Source: CALEMW01 sp035447065
Lineage (GTDB): Bacteria > Krumholzibacteriota > Krumholzibacteriia > LZORAL124-64-63
Direction: 5' to 3'
Length of the DNA: 64,000 nt
Assembly: GCA_035447065.1 (NCBI GenBank)
Contig: DAOTGJ010000009.1
Location: forward strand, 35,751 to 99,750
In this document: positions 31,482 to 41,756 of the stretch, piece by piece
Layout of the letters: each line of letters opens with the position of its first letter
Position numbering within the stretch: position 1 is the first letter of the stretch
Translations under genes and position numbers: made by a program
Notes under the pieces: model-generated
What the model was told of the DNA's origin: nothing
Databases searched by the model: none
The model's input: the letters and a program-made list of their open reading frames with translations, nothing else

Positions 31482-31647
31482 CATTCTCCTGACGATCTGG
31501 CGGTCATGTCTCGTCGCATGCTGCCGGCCCAATTCCATCCCTATGCCTTATAACGACATAGCGATCTCTTCGTGAATTGCGTTCCGGCACGGTCCTTGTA
31601 ATGGGAGCGGCGATTGGACGGAACAATTACGCCGGGAGGAACGGAAC

Positions 31648-33555
31648 ATGGGAAAGATCATCGGCATCGACCTGGGCACCACCAACAGCGTGGTGAGCGT
31701 CATGGAGGGCGGCGAGCCCAAGGTCATCCAGAATAAAGAGGGCAACCGCACCACCCCCTCGGTGGTGGCGTGGAACAAGAACGGCGAGCGCCTGGTGGGC
31801 CTGCTGGCCAAGCGCCAGGCCGTGACCAACCCCACCAATACGGTCTACTCCGTGAAGCGGTTCATGGGCCGCAAGCACGCCGAAGTGGCCAACGAGATCA
31901 ACGAGGTGCCCTACCAGGTGGTGGCCGGCCCCAACGGCGACGCCCGCATCAAGACCAGCGGCGGCGAGTTCGCGCCGCCGGAGATCTCCGCCGTGGTCCT
32001 GCAGGCCCTCAAGGAGACCGCCGAGGAGTTCCTGGGCGAGCCCGTGACCGGGGCCGTGGTCACCGTGCCGGCCTACTTCAACGACAGCCAGCGCCAGGCC
32101 ACCAAGGACGCGGGGAAGATCGCGGGCCTGGACGTCAAGCGCATCATCAACGAGCCCACCGCGGCGGCCCTGGCCTATGGTCTGGGCAGCAAGAAGGAAG
32201 AGACGGTGGCCGTGTTCGACCTGGGCGGCGGCACCTTCGACATCTCCATCCTGGAGATCGGCGACGACGTGTTCAGCGTGCTGGCCACCAACGGCGACAC
32301 CCACCTGGGCGGCGACGACTTCGATCAGCGCGTGGTGGAGCACCTCATCGCCACCTTCAAGAAGGAGGAGGGCATCGACCTGGGGAAGGACCCCATGGCG
32401 ATCCAGCGCCTCAAGGAGGCCGCGGAGCGCGCCAAGTGCGAGCTGAGCTCGTCCACCCAGGCCGAGATCAACCTGCCCTTCATCACCGCCGACGAGAGCG
32501 GCCCCAAGCACCTGGCCCTGACCCTGACCCGGGCCAAGTTCGAGCAGCTGGTGGACGACCTGGTCCTGCGCACGGCGGACCCCTGCCGGGCCTGCCTCAA
32601 GGACGCCGGCCTGAGCCCCGGCGACATCGACGAGGTGATCCTGGTGGGCGGCTCCAGCCGCATCCCCGCGGTGCAGGCCAAGGTGAAGGAGCTCTTCGGC
32701 AAGGAGCCCAACCGTTCGGTGAACCCGGACGAGGTGGTGGCCATGGGCGCCGCCATCCAGGGCGGCGTGCTCGCCGGCGACGACGTGGGCGTGGTGCTGC
32801 TGGACGTGACGCCCCTGACCCTGGGCATCGAGACCCTGGGCGGCGTGCGCACGGCCCTGATCGAGCGCAACACCACCATCCCCACCAAGAAGAGCCAGAT
32901 CTTCTCCACGGCGGGGGACAATCAGGACACGGTGGAGATCCACGTGCTCCAGGGCGAGCGCCAGATGGCCCTGGACAACAAGACCATCGGGCGTTTCCAG
33001 CTGACGGGGATCCCGCCCGCGCCCCGCGGCATCCCGCAGATCGAGGTGACCTTCGACATCGACGCCAACGGCATCCTGTCCGTCAGCGCGGTGGACAAGG
33101 CCACGGGCAAGGAGCAGTCCATCAAGATCCAGGCGTCCAGCGGTCTGAGCGACGACGAGATCGAGCGCATGGTCCATGACGCGGAATCCCACGCGGACGA
33201 GGACAAGAAGAAGCGCGAGCTCATCGACGCCCGCAACACGGCCGACAGCTCCATCCACCAGGTCCGCAAGAGCCTGGCCGAGCTCAAGGACGACGTGGAC
33301 GAGGCCCTCAAGCGGGAGTGCGAAACCAAGATCTCCGCGCTGGAGGAGACTCTGAAGGGCGACGATGCGGCCATCATCAAGACGGCCACCGAGTCCCTCA
33401 TGACGTCCATGCAGGCCCTGGCCAGCAAGGCGTACGAGAAGGCTTCCGCCCAGCAGGCCCAGGCCGGCGGCGGCGCGTCCGACGGCGGCTCCGCGGAGGC
33501 TCCCAAGGCCGCCAAGGGCGAGGTGGATGCGGACTACGAGGTCGTGGACGATTAG
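31648..33555 (+). CDS. dnaK: chaperone protein DnaK (Hsp70)
   Basis: 635 aa. ATPase domain with GIDLGTTNSVVSV (phosphate 1), VPAYFNDSQRQATKDAG, FDLGGGTFDISIL (phosphate 2) and EVILVGGSSRIPAVQ (adenosine). The substrate domain starts near LTLGIETLGG, and the lid and acidic tail end in DADYEVVDD. GGGAGGA is upstream of ATG 31648. It stands alone: grpE, dnaJ and hrcA are not adjacent. The 166-bp leader has no CIRCE element. A weak TTGCGT-N16-TAATGG (31577-31604) could be the promoter, and a CTATG-N11-CATAG inverted repeat lies at 31541-31561. Confidence 0.97.
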   Translation: MGKIIGIDLGTTNSVVSVMEGGEPKVIQNKEGNRTTPSVVAWNKNGERLVGLLAKRQAVTNPTNTVYSVKRFMGRKHAEVANEINEVPYQVVAGPNGDARIKTSGGEFAPPEISAVVLQALKETAEEFLGEPVTGAVVTVPAYFNDSQRQATKDAGKIAGLDVKRIINEPTAAALAYGLGSKKEETVAVFDLGGGTFDISILEIGDDVFSVLATNGDTHLGGDDFDQRVVEHLIATFKKEEGIDLGKDPMAIQRLKEAAERAKCELSSSTQAEINLPFITADESGPKHLALTLTRAKFEQLVDDLVLRTADPCRACLKDAGLSPGDIDEVILVGGSSRIPAVQAKVKELFGKEPNRSVNPDEVVAMGAAIQGGVLAGDDVGVVLLDVTPLTLGIETLGGVRTALIERNTTIPTKKSQIFSTAGDNQDTVEIHVLQGERQMALDNKTIGRFQLTGIPPAPRGIPQIEVTFDIDANGILSVSAVDKATGKEQSIKIQASSGLSDDEIERMVHDAESHADEDKKKRELIDARNTADSSIHQVRKSLAELKDDVDEALKRECETKISALEETLKGDDAAIIKTATESLMTSMQALASKAYEKASAQQAQAGGGASDGGSAEAPKAAKGEVDADYEVVDD

Positions 33556-33561
33556 CCTCAT

Positions 33562-33602
33562 GGGGGCGGAGAGGGCCGTAAGCGTCCTCTCCGCACCCCC
33601 TT
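33562..33602 (+). terminator. terminator after dnaK
   Basis: GGGGG and CGGAGAGG pair with CCTCTCCG and CCCCC (two-base bulge on the 3' side), 6 bases after the dnaK stop, followed only by TT. It separates dnaK from the rpoD promoter. Confidence 0.6.
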
Positions 33603-33635
33603 AGACAAAAATAAGACAAAAATACTTTTTCATTG

Positions 33636-33664
33636 TTGACAGGGGTGGGGGCGGAGCCTAAGAT
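33636..33664 (+). promoter_or_regulatory. rpoD promoter with upstream A/T-rich element
   Basis: TTGACA (33636-33641), 17-bp spacer, TAAGAT (33659-33664). Directly upstream is an AT-rich stretch with AGACAAAAATA repeated twice in tandem (33603-33613 and 33614-33624) and then CTTTTT, which resembles an UP element. The leader to the start codon is about 157 nt. Confidence 0.65.
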
Positions 33665-33827
33665 CCGCCTTGTGAGATTGAGTTTCATGAGCGGCATCAA
33701 TTCCGGGAACTCCTGCGGGAAGCGGATGTAAGAGGTCCGGCACCCCGAAACAGGAACAGGAGCCCCCCGGACGCGGCCGGAAGCGCGCCGGCCGACGCGG
33801 GACCCCAGCGCTCCAGGAGGAACGCAC

Positions 33828-34685
33828 GTGTACGAGATCGAACTGAGCAGCGATCGTCGCGAGGATCCCCACCTTCAGCATTACCTCCAGACCATCGGTC
33901 AGTACGACCTGCTGACCCGTGACGAGGAATTCGCTCTGGCCCGTCGGATCCGCGAGGGCGACAAGGAAGCCCTGGATCATCTGGTGAACGCCAACCTGCG
34001 CTTCGTGGTGAGCGTGGCGAAGAAGTTCCTCAACCAGGGCCTGAGCTACATGGACCTGATCGCCGAGGGCAACATCGGCCTGATCACGGCCGCCAAGCGC
34101 TTCGACGAGCGCCGCGAGTTCCGCTTCATCAGCTACGCGGTGTGGTGGATCCGCCAGGCCATCCAGAAGGCCATCGCCGAGCAGACCAACACCGTGCGCC
34201 TGCCCATCAACCGCACGCAGCAGGCCCAGCGCATGAAGAAGGCCGCCCAGCGGGTGGAGCAGACCCAGCACCGCAAGGCCACCGACGAGGAGATCGCCGG
34301 CGAGCTGGGGCTGACCCTGCGCAAGATGAACCAGATCCGCAACGCCAGCCGGCCCCTGGCCAGCCTGGACGAGAGCGTCTACGACGAGGACGGCGTGACC
34401 CTGGCGGAGACCCTCACGGACCCGGAGCACCTGGATCCCGAGGAAGCCTTCGTGGGCGACGAGCTGCTGTCCGAGCTGCATGAGGCGCTGGATCTGCTCA
34501 ACGAGCGGGAGAAGAGCATCATCATGCGCTACTACGGGCTGGGGGACGAGGAGCCCCAGAGCCTGGAGACCATCGGCCAGGACATCGACCTGAGCCGGGA
34601 GCGGGTGCGCCAGATCCGCAACCAGGCCCTGCGCCGGATCCAGCAGGCCGTGGCCGGAGCGCGTCTGGTGGACTATCTGAGCTGA
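33828..34685 (+). CDS. rpoD: RNA polymerase sigma factor, primary (RpoD/SigA) type, short form
   Basis: 285 aa. It carries regions 1.2 to 4.2 but no 1.1: DPHLQHYLQTIGQYDLLTRDEE (1.2), LVNANLRFVVSVAKKFL and GLSYMDLIAEGNIGLITAAKRFD (2.1-2.2), FRFISYAVWWIRQAI (2.3-2.4), PINRTQQAQRMKKA (3), and IMRYYGLGDEEPQSLETIG then SRERVRQIRNQALRRI (4.2 helix-turn-helix). Short primary factors like this are normal in Bacteroidota and relatives, so it may be the housekeeping sigma; a group 2 factor is the alternative. GTG 33828 is 7 bases after AGGAGG. Confidence 0.9.
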   Translation: MYEIELSSDRREDPHLQHYLQTIGQYDLLTRDEEFALARRIREGDKEALDHLVNANLRFVVSVAKKFLNQGLSYMDLIAEGNIGLITAAKRFDERREFRFISYAVWWIRQAIQKAIAEQTNTVRLPINRTQQAQRMKKAAQRVEQTQHRKATDEEIAGELGLTLRKMNQIRNASRPLASLDESVYDEDGVTLAETLTDPEHLDPEEAFVGDELLSELHEALDLLNEREKSIIMRYYGLGDEEPQSLETIGQDIDLSRERVRQIRNQALRRIQQAVAGARLVDYLS

Positions 34686-34690
34686 GGAGC

Positions 34691-34719
34691 TTGACAACCC
34701 CCGGGCCCGCGGATAGCTT
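34691..34719 (+). promoter_or_regulatory. promoter for tRNA-Val
   Basis: TTGACA (34691-34696), 17-bp spacer, TAGCTT (34714-34719), beginning 5 bases after the rpoD stop and 14 bases before the tRNA. Confidence 0.7.
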
Positions 34720-34733
34720 GGGGCCCACCGCGT

Positions 34734-34810
34734 GGGAGATTAGCTCAGCTGGTTAGAGTACTTGCTCGACACGCAAGGGGTCACTGGTTCGAATCCAGTA
34801 TCTCCCACCA
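34734..34810 (+). tRNA. tRNA-Val (GAC) with unusual base 33
   Basis: Acceptor GGGAGAT pairs with ATCTCCC, discriminator A, encoded CCA; T arm ACTGGTTCGAATCCAGT. The anticodon arm is CTTGC-TCGACAC-GCAAG, giving anticodon GAC. Bases 32-33 read TC, so the nearly universal U33 is C here. The D stem also closes with GCTC/GAGT, a terminal G-U. The rest is normal and it has promoter and terminator, so it is probably expressed. Confidence 0.9.
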
Positions 34811-34823
34811 TCGGAACCCGACG

Positions 34824-34858
34824 GATGAGGTGGCTCTTCGGACCCGCCTCATCTTTCT
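34824..34858 (+). terminator. intrinsic terminator after tRNA-Val
   Basis: GATGAGG pairs with CCTCATC, extended inward by T-G and two G-C pairs, followed by TTTCT. It lies between tRNA-Val and thrS. Confidence 0.75.
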
Positions 34859-34903
34859 ATCGGCGACTGCCGGACGCGGGCCCGCCGCGTCGAAAGGACC
34901 GAC

Positions 34904-36823
<1,920 letters not shown>

Positions 36824-36829
36824 CTTTTC

Positions 36830-36972
36830 CGGGTCGTCGCTCCGGCGACGGCCCGAGACAACTCAATCCAGCGCCAAGCAGGGGCCCCGCAAGGGCGTGC
36901 TCCTCACCGTGACCGGCCCAGAGCCGATGCGGTTCGCTCGACGAACAGGCGGACCCGTGTGTCCGCCTTTTT
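36830..36972 (+). promoter_or_regulatory. infC leader with intrinsic attenuator
   Basis: The leader starts with a stable hairpin at 36830-36855 (10-bp stem GGGTCGTCGC/GCGACGGCCC, loop TCCG). It ends with a textbook intrinsic terminator at 36948-36972: GGCGGAC-ccgtgt-GTCCGCC followed by TTTTT. The terminator is only 37 bases before the infC start and 22 before its Shine-Dalgarno, too close to fit another promoter. RNA polymerase must therefore read through it to express infC, which points to attenuation. Confidence 0.65.
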
Positions 36973-37008
36973 CGTGGTGCGGCGGCGCTCCAGCAGGAGG
37001 AGAGGACC

Positions 37009-37530
37009 ATCAGAGAAGACAGGCAACTCCGCGTGAACCGGATGATCCGGATTCCGCGCGTGCTGGTCGTCGACGAGAACGGCGAGCAGCTCGGGGTGAT
37101 GGAGACGAGGGATGCCCAGGATCTGGCCATGGAACGTGGCCTGGACCTGGTGGAGGTCGCGCCCACGGCGCGTCCGCCCGTCTGCCGGATCATGGACTAC
37201 GGCCGCTACAAGTACGAGCAGAGCAAGAAGGCCAAGCTGGCGAAGCAGAAGTCGCACCAGGTCAAGCTCAAGACCGTCAAGTTCCGGCCCAAGACCGACG
37301 ACCACGACTACAACTTCAAGAAGGGACACATCATCGAGTTCCTGGAGAAGGGGTTCAAGGTCAAGGTCATCATGCAGTTCCGCGGACGCGAGATGTCGCA
37401 CATGGAGCTCGGCATCGACATCCTGAAGGATCTCGTGGACGAGCTGGTCGATCACGGCGTTCCCGAGTCCCGTCCCTCGCAGGAGGGGCGCACGGTCTCG
37501 CTGGTCCTGACTCCCAAGAAGGACGACTGA
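37009..37530 (+). CDS. infC: translation initiation factor IF-3, AUC start
   Basis: 173 aa. N-terminal domain RVNRMIRIPRVLVVDENGEQLGVM, Lys-rich linker, C-terminal domain with KFRPKTDDHDYNFK and VKVIMQFRGREMSHMELG. I place the start at ATC 37009 because a perfect AGGAGG (36995-37000) is 8 bases upstream, and the in-frame GTG at 37033 has no Shine-Dalgarno and would trim conserved residues. infC is the classic gene with a non-canonical start (AUU in E. coli), which lets IF-3 limit its own synthesis. A terminator-like attenuator precedes it. rpmI and rplT follow as in most bacteria. Confidence 0.93.
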   Translation: MREDRQLRVNRMIRIPRVLVVDENGEQLGVMETRDAQDLAMERGLDLVEVAPTARPPVCRIMDYGRYKYEQSKKAKLAKQKSHQVKLKTVKFRPKTDDHDYNFKKGHIIEFLEKGFKVKVIMQFRGREMSHMELGIDILKDLVDELVDHGVPESRPSQEGRTVSLVLTPKKDD

Positions 37531-37601
37531 CAGGCACCCGCACCGTCGGGCCGGCCGCATGCCGCGGCTCGGAACGCGTGCGGCCGAGAAAGGTGAAGAC
37601 A

Positions 37602-37805
37602 ATGGGCGGTCCCAAGCTCAAGACCAACCGCGCGGCGGCCAAGCGCTTCAAGCGCACGGGTTCCGGTCGCTTCAAGCGCAGCCAGGCCTACCACGGCCAC
37701 CTGTTCACCCGCAAGAGCCCCAAGCGGCTGCGCAACCTGCGCAAGGGCGAGATGGTCGCCGCCGCGGACGAGGCCCGCGTCAACAAGATGCTGGGCGGCA
37801 GCTAG
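37602..37805 (+). CDS. rpmI: 50S ribosomal protein L35
   Basis: 67 aa, very basic. PKLKTNRAAAKRFKRTGSGR is the family N terminus, followed by HGHLFTRKSPKRLRNLR. GAAAGGTGAAGACA precedes ATG 37602. It sits between infC and rplT; in the known operon L20 represses translation of rpmI-rplT. Confidence 0.97.
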   Translation: MGGPKLKTNRAAAKRFKRTGSGRFKRSQAYHGHLFTRKSPKRLRNLRKGEMVAAADEARVNKMLGGS

Positions 37806-37842
37806 GCTGCGCCCGGAGTACACCTAAGACGGAGGCATCGTC

Positions 37843-38196
37843 ATGCCCAGAGCAACGAATAATGCTGCCGCGAGGCAGAAGCGTAACAAGGTGATGAAGC
37901 AGGCCCGCGGCTACGTGGCGGGTCGTGGCAGCCAGTTCCGCATGGCCCGCGAGCAGGTCGAGCGCGCCGGCGTGCACGAGTACATCGGCCGCAAGCAGCG
38001 CAAGCGCGACTTCCGCCGCCTGTGGATCGTGCGCATCAACGCCGCCTGCCGCCTGCAGGGGATGAGCTACAGCAACTTCATCAACGGGCTGAAGAAGGCG
38101 AACATCGACATCGACCGCAAGCAGCTCGCGGACCTCGCCGTGCGCGACATGGCCGGGTTCGCCAAGCTGGCGGAGACCGCTCGCGCAGCCCTCTAG
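37843..38196 (+). CDS. rplT: 50S ribosomal protein L20
   Basis: 117 aa, early 23S-binding assembly protein. It has the basic N-terminal extension (RATNNAAARQKRNKVMKQARGY), then RKQRKRDFRRLWIVRINAACR and YSNFINGLKKANIDIDRKQL, all typical. GGAGG is 7 bases before the ATG. L20 autoregulates its operon in E. coli and B. subtilis; the infC leader attenuator would be one place for this. Confidence 0.97.
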   Translation: MPRATNNAAARQKRNKVMKQARGYVAGRGSQFRMAREQVERAGVHEYIGRKQRKRDFRRLWIVRINAACRLQGMSYSNFINGLKKANIDIDRKQLADLAVRDMAGFAKLAETARAAL

Positions 38197-38217
38197 ACAC
38201 CTTCCGGGAGGACAAGG

Positions 38218-39249
38218 ATGCCGGGCATCGACCTGGACGGACTCCGACGCGAAGGGCTGGCGCACATCGAACAGGCCGGGAATCTCGAGGAGCTCGCACG
38301 CGCGCGTGCCGAGCTCCTCGGGCGTAAGGGCCGGTTGACCACGGAGCTGCGCGGCCTGAAGGACGTCTCCGCCGAAGAGCGTCCGGCCCTGGGGGCCGGA
38401 CTCAACACCCTGCGCGAGGAGCTGGAGGCGGCCTTCGAGGCCCGCAAGGACCAGCTCACCGCCGCGGCGGACGCCGCCGTGATCGCGGGCGCGGATCTGA
38501 CGCTGCCCGCGGTGGCCCCGGTGCGCCCGGGCGGGCTGCACCCGCTGCCCTCGATCATCGAGGAGATCTGCGACATCTTCCGGGGTCTGGGCTTCAGCCG
38601 CGCCGACGGCCCGGACGTGGAGCTGGACTACTACAACTTCACGGCCCTGAACTTCCCCGACGACCATCCGGCCCGCGACATCCAGGACACCTTCTACATC
38701 GACGGGAAGCGCCTGCTGCGGACCCAGACCTCGCCGGTGCAGGTGCGGGTCATGGAGCGGCACGCGCCGCCCCTGGCCGTGGTGATCCCGGGCCGCGTGT
38801 ACCGCAACGAGGCCGTGGACGCCTCCCACGCCGCGGAGTTCTTCCAGATCGAAGGCCTGTACGTGGACAAGGACGTGAGCCTGGTGGACCTGCGCGCCAC
38901 GGTGCGCGAGTTCATCGACCGGCTCTACGGCGCGGGCACCGAGATCCGCTTCCGGCCGCACTTCTTCCCGTTCACCGAGCCGTCGGTGGAGGTGGACATG
39001 GGCTGCTTCGTCTGCAAGGGCGAAGGCTGCAACGTGTGCGGGCGCACGGGCTGGATCGAGATCATGGGCGCGGGCATGGTGCATCCCAACGTGTTCAAGG
39101 CCGCCGGCTACGACCCGGACGCCTACACGGGCTTCGCCTTCGGGCTGGGGATCGACCGCATCGCCATGCTGCGCTACGGCATCGACGACATCCGCCTCCT
39201 CTACGAGAACGACCTGCGTTTCCTCCAGCAATTCCGGGGCGTGCGATGA
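38218..39249 (+). CDS. pheS: phenylalanyl-tRNA synthetase alpha subunit
   Basis: 343 aa, class II catalytic subunit. N-terminal coiled-coil (about 1-90), then HPLPSIIEEICDIFRGLGF (motif 1 region), RTQTSPVQVRVM, PGRVYRNEAVDASHAAEFFQIEG (motif 2), and FAFGLGIDRIAMLRYGI (motif 3). A Cys-x2-x4 knuckle reading CFVCKGEGCNVC lies near residue 262. GGGAGG precedes ATG. The stop overlaps the pheT start by 3 bases. Confidence 0.97.
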   Translation: MPGIDLDGLRREGLAHIEQAGNLEELARARAELLGRKGRLTTELRGLKDVSAEERPALGAGLNTLREELEAAFEARKDQLTAAADAAVIAGADLTLPAVAPVRPGGLHPLPSIIEEICDIFRGLGFSRADGPDVELDYYNFTALNFPDDHPARDIQDTFYIDGKRLLRTQTSPVQVRVMERHAPPLAVVIPGRVYRNEAVDASHAAEFFQIEGLYVDKDVSLVDLRATVREFIDRLYGAGTEIRFRPHFFPFTEPSVEVDMGCFVCKGEGCNVCGRTGWIEIMGAGMVHPNVFKAAGYDPDAYTGFAFGLGIDRIAMLRYGIDDIRLLYENDLRFLQQFRGVR

Positions 39250-41702
39250 AGATCAGTCTGAACTGGCTGTCCGACTACGTGAGCTGGTCGGGCACGCCCG
39301 AGCAGCTCGCCGAGAAGCTGACGTTGGCGGGGCTGAACGTGGAGGGCGTCGAGCGCATCGAGATGACCTTCCCCGACGTGGTGGTGGGCGAGGTGCTCAC
39401 CTGCGAGCGCCATCCGGACGCCGACAAGCTCAGCGTCACCACGGTCTTCGACGGCGAGGAGACCCGCCAGGTGGTGTGCGGCGCGCCCAACGTGCGCGCG
39501 GGCCTGAAGGTGCTGCTGGCCAGGACAGGCGCCGTGCTGCCCGGGGACTTCAAGATCAAGAAGAGCAAGATCCGCGGCGTGGAATCCCACGGCATGATCT
39601 GCAGCGCGTCGGAGCTGCGCCTCAGCGCCGAGAGCGACGGCATCATGGAGCTGGAGACGGACAGGCCGGCCGGCACGCCTGCCGACGAGCTCTACGGCTA
39701 CCGGGACGTGGTGCTGGACATCGAGGTCACGCCCAACCGCCCGGACTGGCTCTGCCATTACGGGGTGGCCCGCGAGGTGGCGGCCCTGGAAGGCACGCTG
39801 CTGGACGCCCCGGTGGTCTGGTCGCCCGGCAAGAACGCCACCGAGAAGCCCGAGATCTCGGTGGAGATCGACAGCTTCGCCGACTGCCCGCGCTACACGG
39901 CCCATCTGGCGCGCGGCGTGAAGGTGGGTCCCGCGCCCCTCTGGATGCGGCAGCGCCTGCAGGCGGTGGGCATGCGCCCCATCAGCAACGTGGTGGACAT
40001 CACCAACTACGTGCTGCTGGAGCTGGGCCAGCCGCTGCACGCCTTCGACCGCGACCGCCTCAACGGCAAGAAGATCGTGGTGCGACGCGCCCGTGCCGGC
40101 GAATCCCTGCGCACCCTGGACGGCGCGGACCGCGCGCTGTCGGTCGACGACCTGGTCATCGCCGACGCCCAGGGCGCCGTGGCCCTGGCCGGCGTCATGG
40201 GCGGGGCCTCCAGCGAGGTGGGCCCCGAGACCCAGGACGTGCTGCTGGAGAGCGCGGCCTTCGCGCCCGGCCTGGTGCGCGTCACGTCTCGCCGCCTGCA
40301 GCTGATCAGCGAGAGCTCCTACCGCTTCGAGCGCGGCGCGGACTGGGATGGGGTGGAGCTGGGCGCCCGCCGCGCCCTGGCCCTGCTGCAGGAGCACGCG
40401 GGCGCGCGCATCTCCAACGCGGTGGTGGACCGCCGCGACCCGGACCGCATGGAGCACGATCCCGTGAGCCTGCGCGTGGAGCAGGTCAACCGCTTGCTGG
40501 GCACGGCCCTGACCGCGCCCGCGGTCATCGACAGCCTGCAGTCCCTGGGCTTCAAGTGCCAGCCCCTGGGCCAGGCCAGCGACCGGGACAGCCGTCACGG
40601 CAAGATCATGGTGAGCGTGCCCGGGTTCCGCCGCGACGTGCTGCAGGAGGTGGACCTCATCGAGGAGGTGGCCCGTCTGCACGGCTTCGAGCACGGCGCC
40701 GAGGACCACCGCTTCCGCAGCCGCGCCTCGGTGGAGACGCGCGCCGAGGACGTTGCCGTGGCCGCGTTGCGCCGCGTGCTGGCCAGCCTGGGCTACCACG
40801 AGGTGGTGACGTCGTCCTTCCTGGGGCGCGAAGCCCTGGATCGCCTGGGGCTCCCCGCGGACGATCCGCGCCAGGAGACCCTGGCCATCCTGGATCCGCA
40901 TCACGGCGGGGAGACCCTGCTGCGCACCACCGCCCTGCCCGGGCTGCTGGACGTGGCGCGCCGCAACCTCAACGCGGACCGCATCCCGCCCTTCCGCCTC
41001 TTCCAGTACGGCCGGGAGTTCCTGCCCGCCGGGCGCCGCCGCGACGACGTGCGTCACGAGGACGAGCGCCTGCTGCCCGAGGAGCCCCACGTGCTGCAGT
41101 TCGCGGTGGTGGGGGATACGGGCGCGGCCTACGGCAGCCTGCCGGCGTCGTTGATGGAGGCCAAGGCCCTCGCCCAGGATCTGGCCGACGCCATACGGGT
41201 GCCCCTGAGCCTGGAGGCCGCCGATTCGCAGCCGTTCCTGCGTTCGGGCCAGCAGTGGCGGCTGCGCGCCGCAGACGGCCGGGAGGTGGGCTGGGTCGGC
41301 GCCCTGGCCCCCGCGGTGCAGCGCGCCTTCGACCTGGACGTGCCGATCGTGGTGGGCTCCTGGAACCTGGCCGACACGGACCTGACGCCCACGCCGGCGC
41401 GTTACGAGCCCTTCAGCCGCTATCCGGCCGCGAAGCGGGATCTGTCCCTGGTGGTGCCCGACGGCGTGAGCTACGCCGCCATCGACGCGGTGCTGCGGGA
41501 GCACGGCGGCCCCCTGCTGCAGAGCTGGGAGCTCTTCGACCATTTCCGGGGCGGCAGCCTGCCCGCGGGCACCGCATCCCTGGGAATTCGCTTGCAGTTC
41601 CAATCGGCCAAAGGTAGTCTCAAAGGCAAGGCCGTGGAGATGGCCGTCGACGCCGTGCGGAGTCGCCTGGAGGGCGATCTGGGCGTGACGATCCGGGCCT
41701 GA
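39246..41702 (+). CDS. pheT: phenylalanyl-tRNA synthetase beta subunit
   Basis: 818 aa. N-terminal tRNA-binding (OB) domain with VVGEVLTCERHPDADKLSV and VVCGAPNVRAGLKV, B3/B4 editing domain with RPISNVVDITNYVLLELGQPLHAFD, B5 region, catalytic-like core, and C-terminal anticodon-binding FDX-ACB domain (YPAAKRDLSLVVPDGVSYA). It pairs with PheS in an alpha2beta2 enzyme; the overlapping ATGA start makes synthesis stoichiometric. A possible internal promoter for the downstream zap genes lies in its last 110 bases. Confidence 0.97.
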   Translation: MKISLNWLSDYVSWSGTPEQLAEKLTLAGLNVEGVERIEMTFPDVVVGEVLTCERHPDADKLSVTTVFDGEETRQVVCGAPNVRAGLKVLLARTGAVLPGDFKIKKSKIRGVESHGMICSASELRLSAESDGIMELETDRPAGTPADELYGYRDVVLDIEVTPNRPDWLCHYGVAREVAALEGTLLDAPVVWSPGKNATEKPEISVEIDSFADCPRYTAHLARGVKVGPAPLWMRQRLQAVGMRPISNVVDITNYVLLELGQPLHAFDRDRLNGKKIVVRRARAGESLRTLDGADRALSVDDLVIADAQGAVALAGVMGGASSEVGPETQDVLLESAAFAPGLVRVTSRRLQLISESSYRFERGADWDGVELGARRALALLQEHAGARISNAVVDRRDPDRMEHDPVSLRVEQVNRLLGTALTAPAVIDSLQSLGFKCQPLGQASDRDSRHGKIMVSVPGFRRDVLQEVDLIEEVARLHGFEHGAEDHRFRSRASVETRAEDVAVAALRRVLASLGYHEVVTSSFLGREALDRLGLPADDPRQETLAILDPHHGGETLLRTTALPGLLDVARRNLNADRIPPFRLFQYGREFLPAGRRRDDVRHEDERLLPEEPHVLQFAVVGDTGAAYGSLPASLMEAKALAQDLADAIRVPLSLEAADSQPFLRSGQQWRLRAADGREVGWVGALAPAVQRAFDLDVPIVVGSWNLADTDLTPTPARYEPFSRYPAAKRDLSLVVPDGVSYAAIDAVLREHGGPLLQSWELFDHFRGGSLPAGTASLGIRLQFQSAKGSLKGKAVEMAVDAVRSRLEGDLGVTIRA
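41592..41620 (+). promoter_or_regulatory. possible internal promoter for zapB-like/zapA
   Basis: TTGCAG (41592-41597), 17-bp spacer, TAGTCT (41615-41620), inside the 3' end of pheT and 137 bases before the coiled-coil gene. Weak -10; judged by spacing and position. Confidence 0.35.
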
Positions 41703-41756
41703 ATCACTTCGGGTGGAATGTGAATGGATTCGCACAACCGGAGGTAGGACACTACG

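Noticed and set aside
37033..37530. GTG 37033 as start of infC
   Set aside because: No ribosome-binding site and loss of conserved N-terminal residues; ATC 37009 has an ideal Shine-Dalgarno.
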